A stretch of DNA of 64,000 nt from Glaciecola punicea ACAM 611. GTDB lineage: Bacteria; Pseudomonadota; Gammaproteobacteria; Enterobacterales; Alteromonadaceae. The stretch is from positions 1 through 64,000 of the forward strand of contig NZ_BAET01000006.1 of NCBI RefSeq assembly GCF_000252165.1, in the 5' to 3' direction. Positions 44,358 through 53,464 of the stretch are shown piece after piece (within the stretch, counting starts at the first letter, position 1; every line of letters begins with the position of its first letter). The position numbers were made by a program, and so were the translations under genes. Below the pieces are notes generated by a model, which was not told the DNA's origin, made no database searches, and worked only from the letters and a program-made list of their open reading frames with translations.

Positions 44358-44401
44358 AGGATATGTAACAAAAATATTCTTGTCAACAAGATTGTTTACA
44401 A
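44358..44401 (-). promoter_or_regulatory. puuD promoter with tandem GntR-like sites
   Basis: On the minus strand TTGACA (44381-44386), a 17-bp spacer and TATCCT (44358-44363) form a strong promoter. TTGTCAACAA (44380-44389) covers the -35 box and TTGTTTACAA (44392-44401) lies 2 bp further on. The pair has the same spacing as the sites at 37955-37976, so one regulator probably governs both. Confidence 0.65.
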
Positions 44402-44513
44402 TTAACTGACAATACAGACAGCTCCACTAAAGCTAAGGGAACAGCTAGTTTATTCAAAAGAACAAACATAGCTTTTACCATAAACATTAAAATTTAGAGG
44501 GGAAGTAGTGGGT

Positions 44514-45188
44514 TCAAACAAGCCCGTTTACTGGCATGCCACAACCTTTTAGAACGATATGCTTGATGGTTTTTTTCGCGTCATCAAAGTCTTTTTCATT
44601 TAGCGGGTGGCCTAAAGCCGCTTCTATTTCTACAGCAAAATTTGCATAGTGCTGGGTTGCGCCCCAAATAGTAAAGAGCAAGTGGTAAGGAGACACGTTA
44701 TCAATTTTCCCTTGCGCTTGCCATGCTTCAATCACATGCGCTTTTGCACCTATCCATTTTTTAAAATCAGTTTGCAAGTACTCGCTTAAATAAGGCGCTC
44801 CGTACAATATTTCACTGGCAAAAATAATCGACGCCGTGGGATTGGTGCGTGAATACTCCAATTTCGCATCTATGTAGCTTGATATAGCCTGAGCGGGGTC
44901 GTCATCAGGCTGTATATCAGCAAATGCTTGGTTCCATAAATCGATAATATTAGTTAATACCGCGCCATAAAGCGCCAGCTTATTTTTGAAGTAATAGTGT
45001 ATGTTGGTCCTTGGGATTTTAGCCAATGCCGCTATTCGGACAATCGAAGCGCCGTTATAGCCGTGCAGCTTAAACTCTTCTCCGGCCGCTTCCAAAATTT
45101 TATGTTTGTTGGCCACCCTAGACCGCTGCTGAATATTTGTTAGAGAATCATTGCTCAATTGTATACGAGGCCTGTTTATATCGGCCAT
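44514..45188 (-). CDS. TetR-family regulator, RutR-like
   Basis: 224 residues. The helix-turn-helix (KHKILEAAGEEFKLHGYNGA, then IAALAKIPRTNIHYYFKNK) and the long RutR-type C-domain (LEYSRTNPTASIIFASEILY, GAPYLSEYL) resemble the pyrimidine regulator RutR and relatives. It is cotranscribed with the GntR gene (26 bp). It probably senses a purine or pyrimidine catabolite. The ligand is inferred. Confidence 0.8.
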   Translation of the reverse strand: MADINRPRIQLSNDSLTNIQQRSRVANKHKILEAAGEEFKLHGYNGASIVRIAALAKIPRTNIHYYFKNKLALYGAVLTNIIDLWNQAFADIQPDDDPAQAISSYIDAKLEYSRTNPTASIIFASEILYGAPYLSEYLQTDFKKWIGAKAHVIEAWQAQGKIDNVSPYHLLFTIWGATQHYANFAVEIEAALGHPLNEKDFDDAKKTIKHIVLKGCGMPVNGLV

Positions 45189-45214
45189 AAAAACTCCTCA
45201 ATAATAAACTATCG

Positions 45215-45919
45215 TTATAATCGCGGTTTGAACGCATCAAGCAGTTCGCCACTAACTTCTTTATCTTCTAGCTTGAGACGGGCTTCAATACCTTGTATAT
45301 GGTCAAACATAAGCTGCGTTGCTTTATCGACCTGTCCTTTTTGCATTACTTCTATTAGGGCAAAATGCTCCTCATAAGAACACTTTGGTGCATCTGGCTT
45401 TTCATATTGAACGATAACTAATGAGGTTTGTGGGACTAAAGTAGTCACCATTCGTTCTAAGGTTGTATTTTTTGATATTTTAGCCAACATTAAATGAAAA
45501 TCGCCGCCCGACAAAATGCCTTCTACTATATGCTCATGATCTATATTGTCTTGTTCTGTTTTTACTATTTTTTTAAGTAGCGCAAAATCACTTTTAGTAG
45601 CATGTTTAATAACGTCTTTTACAATAGCGACTTCTATCAATTGTCGAGCCGCGAAAATATCTTTTGCCTGCTTAACCGAAGGTTTAGCTATAAATGCGCC
45701 CTTATTAGGTTCAATTTCAATTATATGATCTTGGGATAAGCGCAGTAGGGCACTGCGAATAGTATTTCGGCCAACATTAAATATTTTAGATAAGTTATCT
45801 TCTGTGAGCCGCGTTCCTGGGCGCAGACGAAATGACAAGATAGCATCAAAAATTTCTTGATAAATTTCTTTATCACTGACTTTTTTCTTTTTATTACCAG
45901 CTTCTAGCAACGCCTTCAT
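45215..45919 (-). CDS. FCD-type GntR regulator, candidate controller of urate genes
   Basis: 234 residues. The winged helix (IFDAILSFRLRPGTRLTEDN, LSKIFNVGRNTIRSALLRL) is followed by an FCD ligand domain (AARQLIEVAIVKD, HLMLAKISKN, EHFALIEVMQKG). It is first in a two-gene unit with the TetR gene. FCD regulators bind TTGT-NN-ACAA-like palindromes; exactly these lie on the puuD and glcB/uraD promoters, so it is the natural candidate. PuuR/HpxS-type regulators of urate genes are family precedents. Confidence 0.82.
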   Translation of the reverse strand: MKALLEAGNKKKKVSDKEIYQEIFDAILSFRLRPGTRLTEDNLSKIFNVGRNTIRSALLRLSQDHIIEIEPNKGAFIAKPSVKQAKDIFAARQLIEVAIVKDVIKHATKSDFALLKKIVKTEQDNIDHEHIVEGILSGGDFHLMLAKISKNTTLERMVTTLVPQTSLVIVQYEKPDAPKCSYEEHFALIEVMQKGQVDKATQLMFDHIQGIEARLKLEDKEVSGELLDAFKPRL

Positions 45920-46219
45920 CCCACTCCTAAATACATATTAATCCTACATTGACCACTTTCTTGTGCTTAGTATATAGGGTTTTAACTTTATTTTGGATTG
46001 TTCTATCTTTTTTCTTATACGATAAGAAAATAAAAAATATCGTCTTATTTCTATTTTGCATGTCGATAAACACTACGATGCCTTTGTGTACCTTGGGTCA
46101 GCCTGCCACGTATAAATTTATCGCGAGTGTTTTTCCTTTGGCCAATCAAAATCTGCTCTGTGGGTGATAGGCGTATAATCGAAACACCCATGATGTGTCA
46201 TATCGGTCACTATATTCTC

Positions 46220-47095
46220 CTAAAACGTAATGCTAAAGCTCACCAGCATCGGATTATGGTCTGACGCATCGGTTACAGGTGAACTTGCTTTCACTAATGT
46301 GAGGCCTCGGTAATAAACATGGTCTAGGGCTAAACCGTTAACAAATCGAGTGCGGTTGTCGGGTGAAAACTCAACTTTACGCAAGCCAAGTTTGCTTAGC
46401 TGCTCTTTTATTAACTCAACCCGCGCTGCGCTCCACGTATTTAAGTCACCTGCAAATATCACCGGACCTTCGTGTGTGGTAAGTTCTGCTGCTAATGCAG
46501 AAATTTGCCGGTTATATGCTAAGGTGCCGTAGGCAAAATTTACTGAATGTAAATTCACCACCGCCAGCACTTTGCCATCTGATAGTTTATAGCGTGCAAA
46601 TATGCCCGATTTAGGCAATTGTAACCACGGCTCTGCCTCTATATATGCACAGGCCAACATAGGTGCACGCATCGATAAGTTAAGTACGCCCGAAGAAACG
46701 TCAAATAATTTAAACGCGTCAACATGACTAGCATACCAGTTTGCTTTGGATATATAATCTTTAAACTCATTTGTCATGCTGACTTCTTGCAGCAGCGCTA
46801 ATTCAGTATTACTTGAATACTGCATTAATTTCCCTTGCCAATTCACGTTTGTTTGCTTATAAATATTCCAGACAAGTAAATCTAGCTTTCCATTTTTATC
46901 TAGCGGCTTAGCTTTTTCGTTACGGTAGCAATGCAGCGCATCACTTTGAATATCACCCTTTATAAGCGACAGTTGACCACTGATCGGCAAGCTAAGCACT
47001 TGCCAGTATGAAATAGTAATAAAAGTAAACAACACCACGAAAAATGCAATTAGCGCCACAACTCTACTGCGTAAAAACTGTATAAGCCATTTCAT
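46220..47095 (-). CDS. Endonuclease/exonuclease/phosphatase (EEP) family protein, membrane-anchored
   Basis: 291 residues. An N-terminal membrane segment (VVALIAFFVVLFTFITISYW) precedes an EEP domain: LLVWNIYKQ, LLQEVSM, VVNLHSVNF, VIFAGDLNTW, LDHVYYRG, SDHNPMLV. These are the metal and catalytic motifs of the fold. It would act outside the membrane on nucleic acid or phosphodiesters. It is a distant paralogue of the gene at 61594. Confidence 0.8.
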   Translation of the reverse strand: MKWLIQFLRSRVVALIAFFVVLFTFITISYWQVLSLPISGQLSLIKGDIQSDALHCYRNEKAKPLDKNGKLDLLVWNIYKQTNVNWQGKLMQYSSNTELALLQEVSMTNEFKDYISKANWYASHVDAFKLFDVSSGVLNLSMRAPMLACAYIEAEPWLQLPKSGIFARYKLSDGKVLAVVNLHSVNFAYGTLAYNRQISALAAELTTHEGPVIFAGDLNTWSAARVELIKEQLSKLGLRKVEFSPDNRTRFVNGLALDHVYYRGLTLVKASSPVTDASDHNPMLVSFSITF

Positions 47096-47358
47096 TTATT
47101 ATTTAATTTCGCGCCTAAAGAGCCTAGCTAACGTTATATATGCGATGCTTTCTCATGAAAACTTTACTGTAAGATAGTACAAATCCACCTGTACATCAAA
47201 CAATCTACCAGCGTGCTCTTGAACCGCGCACATTGGATGTATTACAAATAGCTTAAGGGCTTGCGCCACCTCGTTTTTTTGCATGAAGAATAAGCGGGCG
47301 CAAATCATTAGGTAAGGCATTTTGAAACTCGGCGCAAGGGCCTCATGGGAAACAAGCG

Positions 47359-49491
47359 CTATTTGATCTCTGCCCTTAGCAGGGGCGCAACTTTGCTCTC
47401 AAAGACTTCAATTTGAGTGTTTAATTCGGCAAGCTTTTGCTCATACTCAGCACTATTGAGCTGCTGCATTAAAGCAGATGCCGCATAAGCGCTGAACTGG
47501 TTACGATGATTGACCCAAAAGCCTGATTTATCTGGCAGCTCAACCGGCGCCAAAAATTCGGTTAAAGATTGCTCAATCAATGCAGGTTGCAAAGATAACA
47601 AAGCCTTTTGTAGAGGCACTACACTAAAAAAACGTGTGGTTTTAAGTGTAAGTTGATCAACTAGCTGTCGCGTAATATCAGCATCTTCTTGCTGATTGAT
47701 AAAACTCAAGTAGCTTTGCCAAAATCTGGCGTCTGGCGAATCCCCATAGAGTGAGGCAGTATAAGAAAACCAATCTTGCGCTTGGCTCGGCATGTTTGCC
47801 TCATCGTATAGCAAGGCCAAGAAAATACTGTTCACTGGCGAGCCTGTATCAATTGTTAAACAGATATTCATTGCGTCAATGGCGGCAGTAATCTGGGACT
47901 GTTGCCTGAGTATTTTAGCTTTGTACACGTAGGCCCATGTATAGTTGCTGTCAATATCAATTGCGCGCTCTACTAGCGCAAGCGCTTCAGGCATTTCATT
48001 GCGCCAAAAGTGCACTATCGCTTTGTTCACATTTATCCACGGCGATAAGGGATCTAGCTGCAGGGCCTTTTCTGCATAGCGAAGTGCTACGTCAAACTCA
48101 TTCTTGGCCAAAGCCAGCTCCGAATACACATAGAGCCCTCGGGTATTTAAGGCATCGACACTTAACACGCGATTGATTAACTGCTGCGCGGTGTCAAAGC
48201 GCAGATCTTCAATTGCCAATATAGCGCCTGCTAATAGCGCATTAGTATCATTGGCGTCTAATTGAAGTGCACTATTAATAGCAGCATTAGCCTTTGCAAG
48301 AGCAGCTGTTTTTTCCATGTAAATGTCATGATAGTTATAACGGGCATATACGAATGCCAAACTACCAAAAGCAGAGGCAAAATTCGGCGCTAGCTCTGTG
48401 GCCCTCGCAAATGATGCCTCTGCGCGAGAAAACCATTCACTGGTGGTGCCATTCATCCACCAGTAATTTCCCTGTAAATATGCCTGATAAGCATTAATGT
48501 CAATGTTGTTGGCTGCGACTATAAAAGTCGCTGGTTCGCTTTGCCCAAACAGCTGTGTGTTTATATCGGCAATGACCTTAGTATTTAATATCAGCAGTTG
48601 CTGCATATCATCTTCATATATCTGTGACCAAATCGCGTTATTACTTTGCTTTTCAACTAAACGCACTAATACACGAATGCGCTCGTTTGCTTGGGTAACG
48701 CTGCCTTCTACCCAATATTCAATATTCACATCGTCCAGTAACGCGTCTAGTGCAGCGGGGTTGCGCGCCAGAGCAACAGACGAGTAGTGCGATAAAACAC
48801 TAATTTTATCTGACTTAGCTAACGTAATTGACAGCTCTTCTGGCAGCATTTCAGCCAAATAATCATTGTTTGCATCGCCCGTAAGATTGCGCCACGGTAA
48901 AAAAGCGACGGTCGTAGGCGTGCTGCGATTGCCATTAGTGTGAGACCTCTCAATGAAAGATTCAGGACTTTGTAGGGCGTCCGGTAAAAAAAAGTAAATC
49001 AGCAGGGTCAGTATCACACTAAATACAGCAAATGCGACGGCTTTACCTTTGTTGAGCGTTGGCGCGTTGACTAGCTTGGGCTTGTCACTTATGTCTGGAT
49101 CCACCGTGAAGTCGTCTGTGCTTTGCATAGCGCCCCGGTTTATAAATTCTTGGCGCGTAAGCCACGTCACATTAGCCGATAATCGGTAACCTTTTTTGGG
49201 CACTGTTTGAATGACTTTGCGCGTTTTACTGTCGTTGAAATGTTGCCGAAGCTGTGAAATAACGCGAGTCAGCGAGTCGTCAATGACCACGCGTCCGTGC
49301 CAGACTTTATCCATTAGCTCATTTCTACTGACGGTTTCGCCTGCAGACAAAGCCAATTGATAGAGCACCTGCATGGCTTTTGGCTCTAAATGACGCGCTG
49401 TATCGGCATGAAATATTTTGTGGTCGCCCACGTCAATATAATAATCATCTAAACGAAAATAACCATTTTCAGGTAATGCCTGTTCAGTCAA
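47359..49491 (-). CDS. CadC-like transmembrane winged-helix regulator with TPR sensor
   Basis: 710 residues. Residues 10-110 form an OmpR/PhoB-type winged helix (LEPKAMQVLYQLALSAGETV, LMDKVWHGRVVIDDSLTRVI). A membrane segment (AVAFAVFSVILTLLIYFFLP, about 150-170) is followed by a TolB-like stretch (VAFLPWRNLTGDANNDYLAE) and then many TPRs. Such proteins bind DNA from the membrane on sensing an envelope signal. It is divergent from an exported TPR protein, its likely target or partner. Confidence 0.88.
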   Translation of the reverse strand: MTEQALPENGYFRLDDYYIDVGDHKIFHADTARHLEPKAMQVLYQLALSAGETVSRNELMDKVWHGRVVIDDSLTRVISQLRQHFNDSKTRKVIQTVPKKGYRLSANVTWLTRQEFINRGAMQSTDDFTVDPDISDKPKLVNAPTLNKGKAVAFAVFSVILTLLIYFFLPDALQSPESFIERSHTNGNRSTPTTVAFLPWRNLTGDANNDYLAEMLPEELSITLAKSDKISVLSHYSSVALARNPAALDALLDDVNIEYWVEGSVTQANERIRVLVRLVEKQSNNAIWSQIYEDDMQQLLILNTKVIADINTQLFGQSEPATFIVAANNIDINAYQAYLQGNYWWMNGTTSEWFSRAEASFARATELAPNFASAFGSLAFVYARYNYHDIYMEKTAALAKANAAINSALQLDANDTNALLAGAILAIEDLRFDTAQQLINRVLSVDALNTRGLYVYSELALAKNEFDVALRYAEKALQLDPLSPWINVNKAIVHFWRNEMPEALALVERAIDIDSNYTWAYVYKAKILRQQSQITAAIDAMNICLTIDTGSPVNSIFLALLYDEANMPSQAQDWFSYTASLYGDSPDARFWQSYLSFINQQEDADITRQLVDQLTLKTTRFFSVVPLQKALLSLQPALIEQSLTEFLAPVELPDKSGFWVNHRNQFSAYAASALMQQLNSAEYEQKLAELNTQIEVFESKVAPLLRAEIK

Positions 49492-49764
49492 TTGCCTGGT
49501 TCCACTTGATTATCACCCTCGGTTTATAACAAAAATACGTCGATATCAGACTTTCATCGGTATTTCATCAGCTTTTTATCTGTTGTTCATCAGGAATTTA
49601 TTTCACAGCGCAACCATACTAATGTTGTCAGCTCGGTGCAAGTAAGTCGCATTGATGAAAGCGAAGTAAACGTTGAGTAAATAAAATGTAAACACCAATC
49701 AGTACATTTTAACCATTGACAGTTAAGCGCCAAGTACTCGTTCAAATACATAAGGTAGAACATT

Positions 49765-50256
49765 ATGAAAACAGCAATTAAAATACTTTCACCAGCCGTT
49801 TTAGCGATGCTTTTGGCAGCGCCCTTAAGCCAAGCAGCTGCTGCAAATAGTACCACCATAGCGTCAACACTCAGCGTGAAAACCAGTGTTGCAGAAGTGG
49901 TTGGCGTACGCGAAATTGAATCAGGAAAGTTTGAACAGGGAATTCGAAAAAGTAAAGCGGTTTTAGTCAAAACATCAACGTCTGGTATGCGTAAACCACT
50001 GTTAGATAACTTGTGCGTGGCACATTTAGCCATTGAAGACATTGTGCAGGCCGACAAATACTGTAATGATGCTGTTAATGTGGGCAGAGCTTCTGCAATT
50101 TCTTACAACAATCGCGCGGTAATGCACTATGTATCAGGTGATCTAGACGCTAGTCTTGAAGATTTAGATTCCGCCGGTGAATTTAGAAACTTTCAAAAAA
50201 TGGTCGCGCGTAATCATAAAATAGTGAGCCAGCAGAGTATGCTCAGCAAAAATTGA
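49765..50256 (+). CDS. Exported TPR-like protein
   Basis: 163 residues. A signal peptide (MKTAIKILSPAVLAMLLAAP, LSQAAAA) precedes an unannotated region and two TPR-like helical repeats (LLDNLCVAHLAIEDIVQADK, SYNNRAVMHYVSGDLDASLE). It is divergent from the CadC-like regulator, 273 bp apart. A good terminator follows at 50323. This pairing of small secreted TPR proteins with a CadC/TPR regulator suggests a ligand or accessory role, an inference. Confidence 0.75.
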   Translation: MKTAIKILSPAVLAMLLAAPLSQAAAANSTTIASTLSVKTSVAEVVGVREIESGKFEQGIRKSKAVLVKTSTSGMRKPLLDNLCVAHLAIEDIVQADKYCNDAVNVGRASAISYNNRAVMHYVSGDLDASLEDLDSAGEFRNFQKMVARNHKIVSQQSMLSKN

Positions 50257-50322
50257 ACGCAACTGTTCAAGCGAGCACATCGCGTTTTAGGTGGTAACAT
50301 TATTAATAGTAAAGTGAAAATG

Positions 50323-50354
50323 AAAAAGGCTTTCATTAAGCGTTAGCCTTTTTT
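50323..50354 (+). terminator. Rho-independent terminator after the TPR gene
   Basis: AAAAAGGCT (50323-50331) pairs with AGCCTTTTTT (50345-50354) around a 13-nt loop. Confidence 0.75.
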
Positions 50355-50551
50355 ACTTTTTTACCCATTTCATTTGAGTCTTTTTAAGCACCCGATAAGT
50401 GGTCCATATAATTTTCAAACTGGCCAAGCATTACTTGAATACCACTTGCCTATGATCTACCTGGTAGCAGGCCTTTTCGATATTCTAGCTTTTTTGTTTG
50501 TCAAAATTAGACTATATTGTTGATCTAATATTTTCTAATTTATAAGTGTTA

Positions 50552-51676
50552 ATGACAAAGCCTATTCTCAGCACCCATGTTGGTTCTCTACCTCGCTCAC
50601 AATCCACCGTTGACCTTATTTTCGCGCGTGAAAACAATGAGTCCTATGATGTACAAGCATTTCAAGCCGAAATGACGTCTGGCGTGGCGAGCGTTGTGCA
50701 AAAACAGAAAGAAGCGGGCATTGATATTGTGTCTGATGGCGAAACCTCTAAAATTTCATATGCCACCTATGTGAAAGATCGCTACACGGGATTTTCAGGA
50801 GACAGCCCTAGAAATGCGCCCGCCGACCTTCAGTTATTCCCTGATTTTCTGAAAAAACTGGCTAGCTCTGGCGGTACGCCCACCTACTCACGTCCGTTTT
50901 GTACGGGCACGATTAAAAGCAAAGGAAATGAAGACCTACAGCGTGATTTAGATAATTTGCGCTTAGCGCTTAAGCAGCAAAAAATAAACAAAGCGTTTAT
51001 GAACGCGGCTTCTCCAGGCGTCATTGCGCTATTTTTACCTAACCAATATTATCCTTCTCGTGAGAAGTACATTGAGGCACTTGCTGAGGTAATGAAAGCG
51101 GAATACAAAGCCATTATCGATGCAGGATTTGACCTGCAGCTAGACTGCCCCGATTTAGCTTTATCGCGGCATATGCTGTTTCAAGACTTAAGCGATGAAG
51201 CGTTTATTAAAATAGCCAACACGCATGTTGAAGCACTTAATTATGCTATTGCAGATTTGCCGCAAGAACGAGTGCGCATGCATATTTGCTGGGGCAACTA
51301 TGAAGGACCGCACGTTTGCGATATCCCCATGCAAAAAATGTTTGATACCTTAATGTCGGTTAACGCAGGACAACTGCTGTTTGAAACTGCAAATCCGCGA
51401 CACGGTCATGAATGGGAGGTGTTTGAGCAAAGAAAGCAGGACATACCCGATTCTAAAATTCTAATCCCGGGCGTGATTGACAGCACCAGTAACTTTGTAG
51501 AGCATCCGCGCTTAGTGGCACAGCGTATTCAAAAGTTCGTTGATATTGTGGGACGCGATCGTGTTATTGCCGGCTCCGACTGTGGTTTTGGCACCTTTGC
51601 TGGCTTTGGCGCCGTTGTGCCTGACATTGCCTATGCAAAGTTGCAAAGCTTGTCACAAGGGGCTAAATTGGTCTAA
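50552..51676 (+). CDS. MetE C-terminal-like (cobalamin-independent methionine synthase family) protein
   Basis: 374 residues, start ATG at 50552 (MTKPILSTHVGSLPR); the frame is open from GTG two codons upstream. It has only the catalytic half of MetE. Zinc-site patterns are MHICWGNYEGPH and later AGSDCGFGTF. Stand-alone family members act in methyl or alkyl transfer to thiols, not always methionine synthesis. The gene is isolated, with a shared terminator downstream. The thiol substrate is not evident. Confidence 0.78.
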   Translation: MTKPILSTHVGSLPRSQSTVDLIFARENNESYDVQAFQAEMTSGVASVVQKQKEAGIDIVSDGETSKISYATYVKDRYTGFSGDSPRNAPADLQLFPDFLKKLASSGGTPTYSRPFCTGTIKSKGNEDLQRDLDNLRLALKQQKINKAFMNAASPGVIALFLPNQYYPSREKYIEALAEVMKAEYKAIIDAGFDLQLDCPDLALSRHMLFQDLSDEAFIKIANTHVEALNYAIADLPQERVRMHICWGNYEGPHVCDIPMQKMFDTLMSVNAGQLLFETANPRHGHEWEVFEQRKQDIPDSKILIPGVIDSTSNFVEHPRLVAQRIQKFVDIVGRDRVIAGSDCGFGTFAGFGAVVPDIAYAKLQSLSQGAKLV

Positions 51677-51703
51677 AGACTGGCGCTTAAAGCGCCAGTC
51701 TTT
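51675..51703. terminator. Bidirectional terminator between convergent genes
   Basis: AAAGACTGGCGCT (51675-51687) pairs perfectly with AGCGCCAGTCTTT (51691-51703), a 13-bp stem with a 3-nt loop, between the MetE-like gene and the convergent peptidase gene. Confidence 0.85.
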
Positions 51704-51709
51704 AGCTTT

Positions 51710-53092
51710 TTATGGGGCTGTTTTAGGCCCTATTAGGTGCCACTGTGTTTGCCGACCCGCTAAATAAATAACCCGATTGCCATCAAACATAGCGCCCTGC
51801 TCTAGCTTGATACGCACGCCCTGATTGTCCCATTCTTGCAGTTCATAGCGGATGTTTCCCTCTATCGCATAGGCGGTATTTGGGTATAGCGGCCAATCGC
51901 CGCGCACCGGTGTTTCGCCTTGGTTATCCCACATGCCTATTGTTGGTCCGGGTGCATGACCAAAAAAGCCAATAGGATGGGTATAGGTACTTGAGTCAAT
52001 ACCCGCACTTGTCGCTTTTCGCTGAGTGGCCGCCAGTATTTGGTTACCGCTTAAGCCAGTTTCAAACGAGCTGGTCACAAAATCTTGCCATTGATTGCCC
52101 ACTGCCATTGCATCTTTTAGGCCTTGAGGCACATCAGACTCACCCGGTTTTAGCACATAAGCCATTTCTTGCGTGTCGGTGCATAGCTTCAAATAACAAA
52201 TGCCTACGTCGGTATGTAAGACGTCACCAGGTTGAATAACACCGCTGGTGCCGCAAAATGGATTATCTTTAGCACATTCAAGGCCTTCACGCTGCAAATT
52301 TACATAGGGCATAAACCAAACTGGCAGGTCGAGTTCGTGAAAGCGCTGGCGCAAAAACCACGCCACATCGTCGGTGCTGGTTACGCCCGGCGTGATAACT
52401 TTTGATGAAAACCCTTGCGCAATCACCGAACGAGCCAATTGCACTACATGCGGATAAACCGCGCGCTCGCCTTCGCTGCGTGTTTCAATCCAGCGCACCA
52501 CGAGTTCCTCTGCCGACACGACTCTGTCTTCAAAACCCTCGGGCATAACCTCTAATAAGCGCTGATACAAGCCTTGGGTAAGGCCGTCTGCAACTGGCCA
52601 ATGACGTGAAGTGTTAATGCCAATTCGTTTGGGATTTAATTCAGCAATTAAGTCACCTAATGCACGCCATTGCTCATCTAAATCGCCGCCCGTCCAGACC
52701 GATTCATAAGGTTCGCCAAAGGGATAAGTATTGACCGACAGGGCGTCAACCGTGCCGTCTTCTTGTAAGTGAAACGCTAGCATAGTGGTTCGCCTAGCAG
52801 CAAACACGGGCTGCGGCACTAGTGAGAAAAACACCGGATCTTCGGCGTATTCGCGTGCTAGCACCAGCCATAAATCAATATTTTTTTGCGCCATTAGCTC
52901 AGGTAACAATGTCAAAATGCGATCATTTAACATGCGATTCTCTGGTTCAATTCTGGCTCGCTGGTCTAATATAGACGCCGCAGGCGAAGCCTTAAGTTGA
53001 ACATTGGCGTACGCCGAACCAAACAATATACTGGTACTCAGCAAAGGTATAACAACGGCCGCCATTAAAACGGTGCAAAGACTATTTTTCAT
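51710..53092 (-). CDS. Exported M24-family metallopeptidase
   Basis: 460 residues. A signal peptide (LCTVLMAAVVIPLLSTSILF, ending SAYA) precedes a creatinase-like N-domain and a C-domain with the two-metal set of the M24 fold: HTDVGICY (Asp), IGFFGHAPGP (His), EGNIRYEL (Glu) and RIKLEQGAM (Glu). The usual Asp pair appears partly altered, as VLHTDVG. It is a secreted or periplasmic proline aminopeptidase-like enzyme; whether it is catalytic is not proven. Confidence 0.78.
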   Translation of the reverse strand: MKNSLCTVLMAAVVIPLLSTSILFGSAYANVQLKASPAASILDQRARIEPENRMLNDRILTLLPELMAQKNIDLWLVLAREYAEDPVFFSLVPQPVFAARRTTMLAFHLQEDGTVDALSVNTYPFGEPYESVWTGGDLDEQWRALGDLIAELNPKRIGINTSRHWPVADGLTQGLYQRLLEVMPEGFEDRVVSAEELVVRWIETRSEGERAVYPHVVQLARSVIAQGFSSKVITPGVTSTDDVAWFLRQRFHELDLPVWFMPYVNLQREGLECAKDNPFCGTSGVIQPGDVLHTDVGICYLKLCTDTQEMAYVLKPGESDVPQGLKDAMAVGNQWQDFVTSSFETGLSGNQILAATQRKATSAGIDSSTYTHPIGFFGHAPGPTIGMWDNQGETPVRGDWPLYPNTAYAIEGNIRYELQEWDNQGVRIKLEQGAMFDGNRVIYLAGRQTQWHLIGPKTAP

Positions 53093-53125
53093 TACATTAC
53101 CTCATCAATTATTAAAAAACGCTAC

Positions 53126-53335
53126 TTACACTGTTTGAAATCTCTTTATTTTGGCGCGTATATCTTCCCTAATAATCATCAGCGCGGGGATCAAAAACTG
53201 CGCCTGCGTGCTGGTTTCAAACAGCATAGGCATTATACCAAGTGAGGTGGTGGCCGTGGTCAGGAAAATACCGCGCAATCTAAGCAGAGCAGCACTATTA
53301 GCGGCTTTTTTCTTACTGCTGCCGTCATATATCAT
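53126..53335 (-). pseudogene. RND efflux transporter fragment
   Basis: The frame reads [20 protein letters not shown], then [18 protein letters not shown], matching the AcrB/MexB motif that ends in the tenth to twelfth membrane helices (RLRPILMTTL, LGLLPMLF). Only about 50 of more than 1000 residues remain. It lies just upstream of the peptidase gene. Confidence 0.6.
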
Positions 53336-53464
53336 TCTCGCTTTTGTGCGAAATTAGGCCTATTAAGGCGCTCAATGCAGAGTGTAAACGCGATGTTAAA
53401 AATTAAAAACTCAGCGATTATTTGCTCAACTCTTCACGCCTCATAGCCGAATGATTACTCTAAA

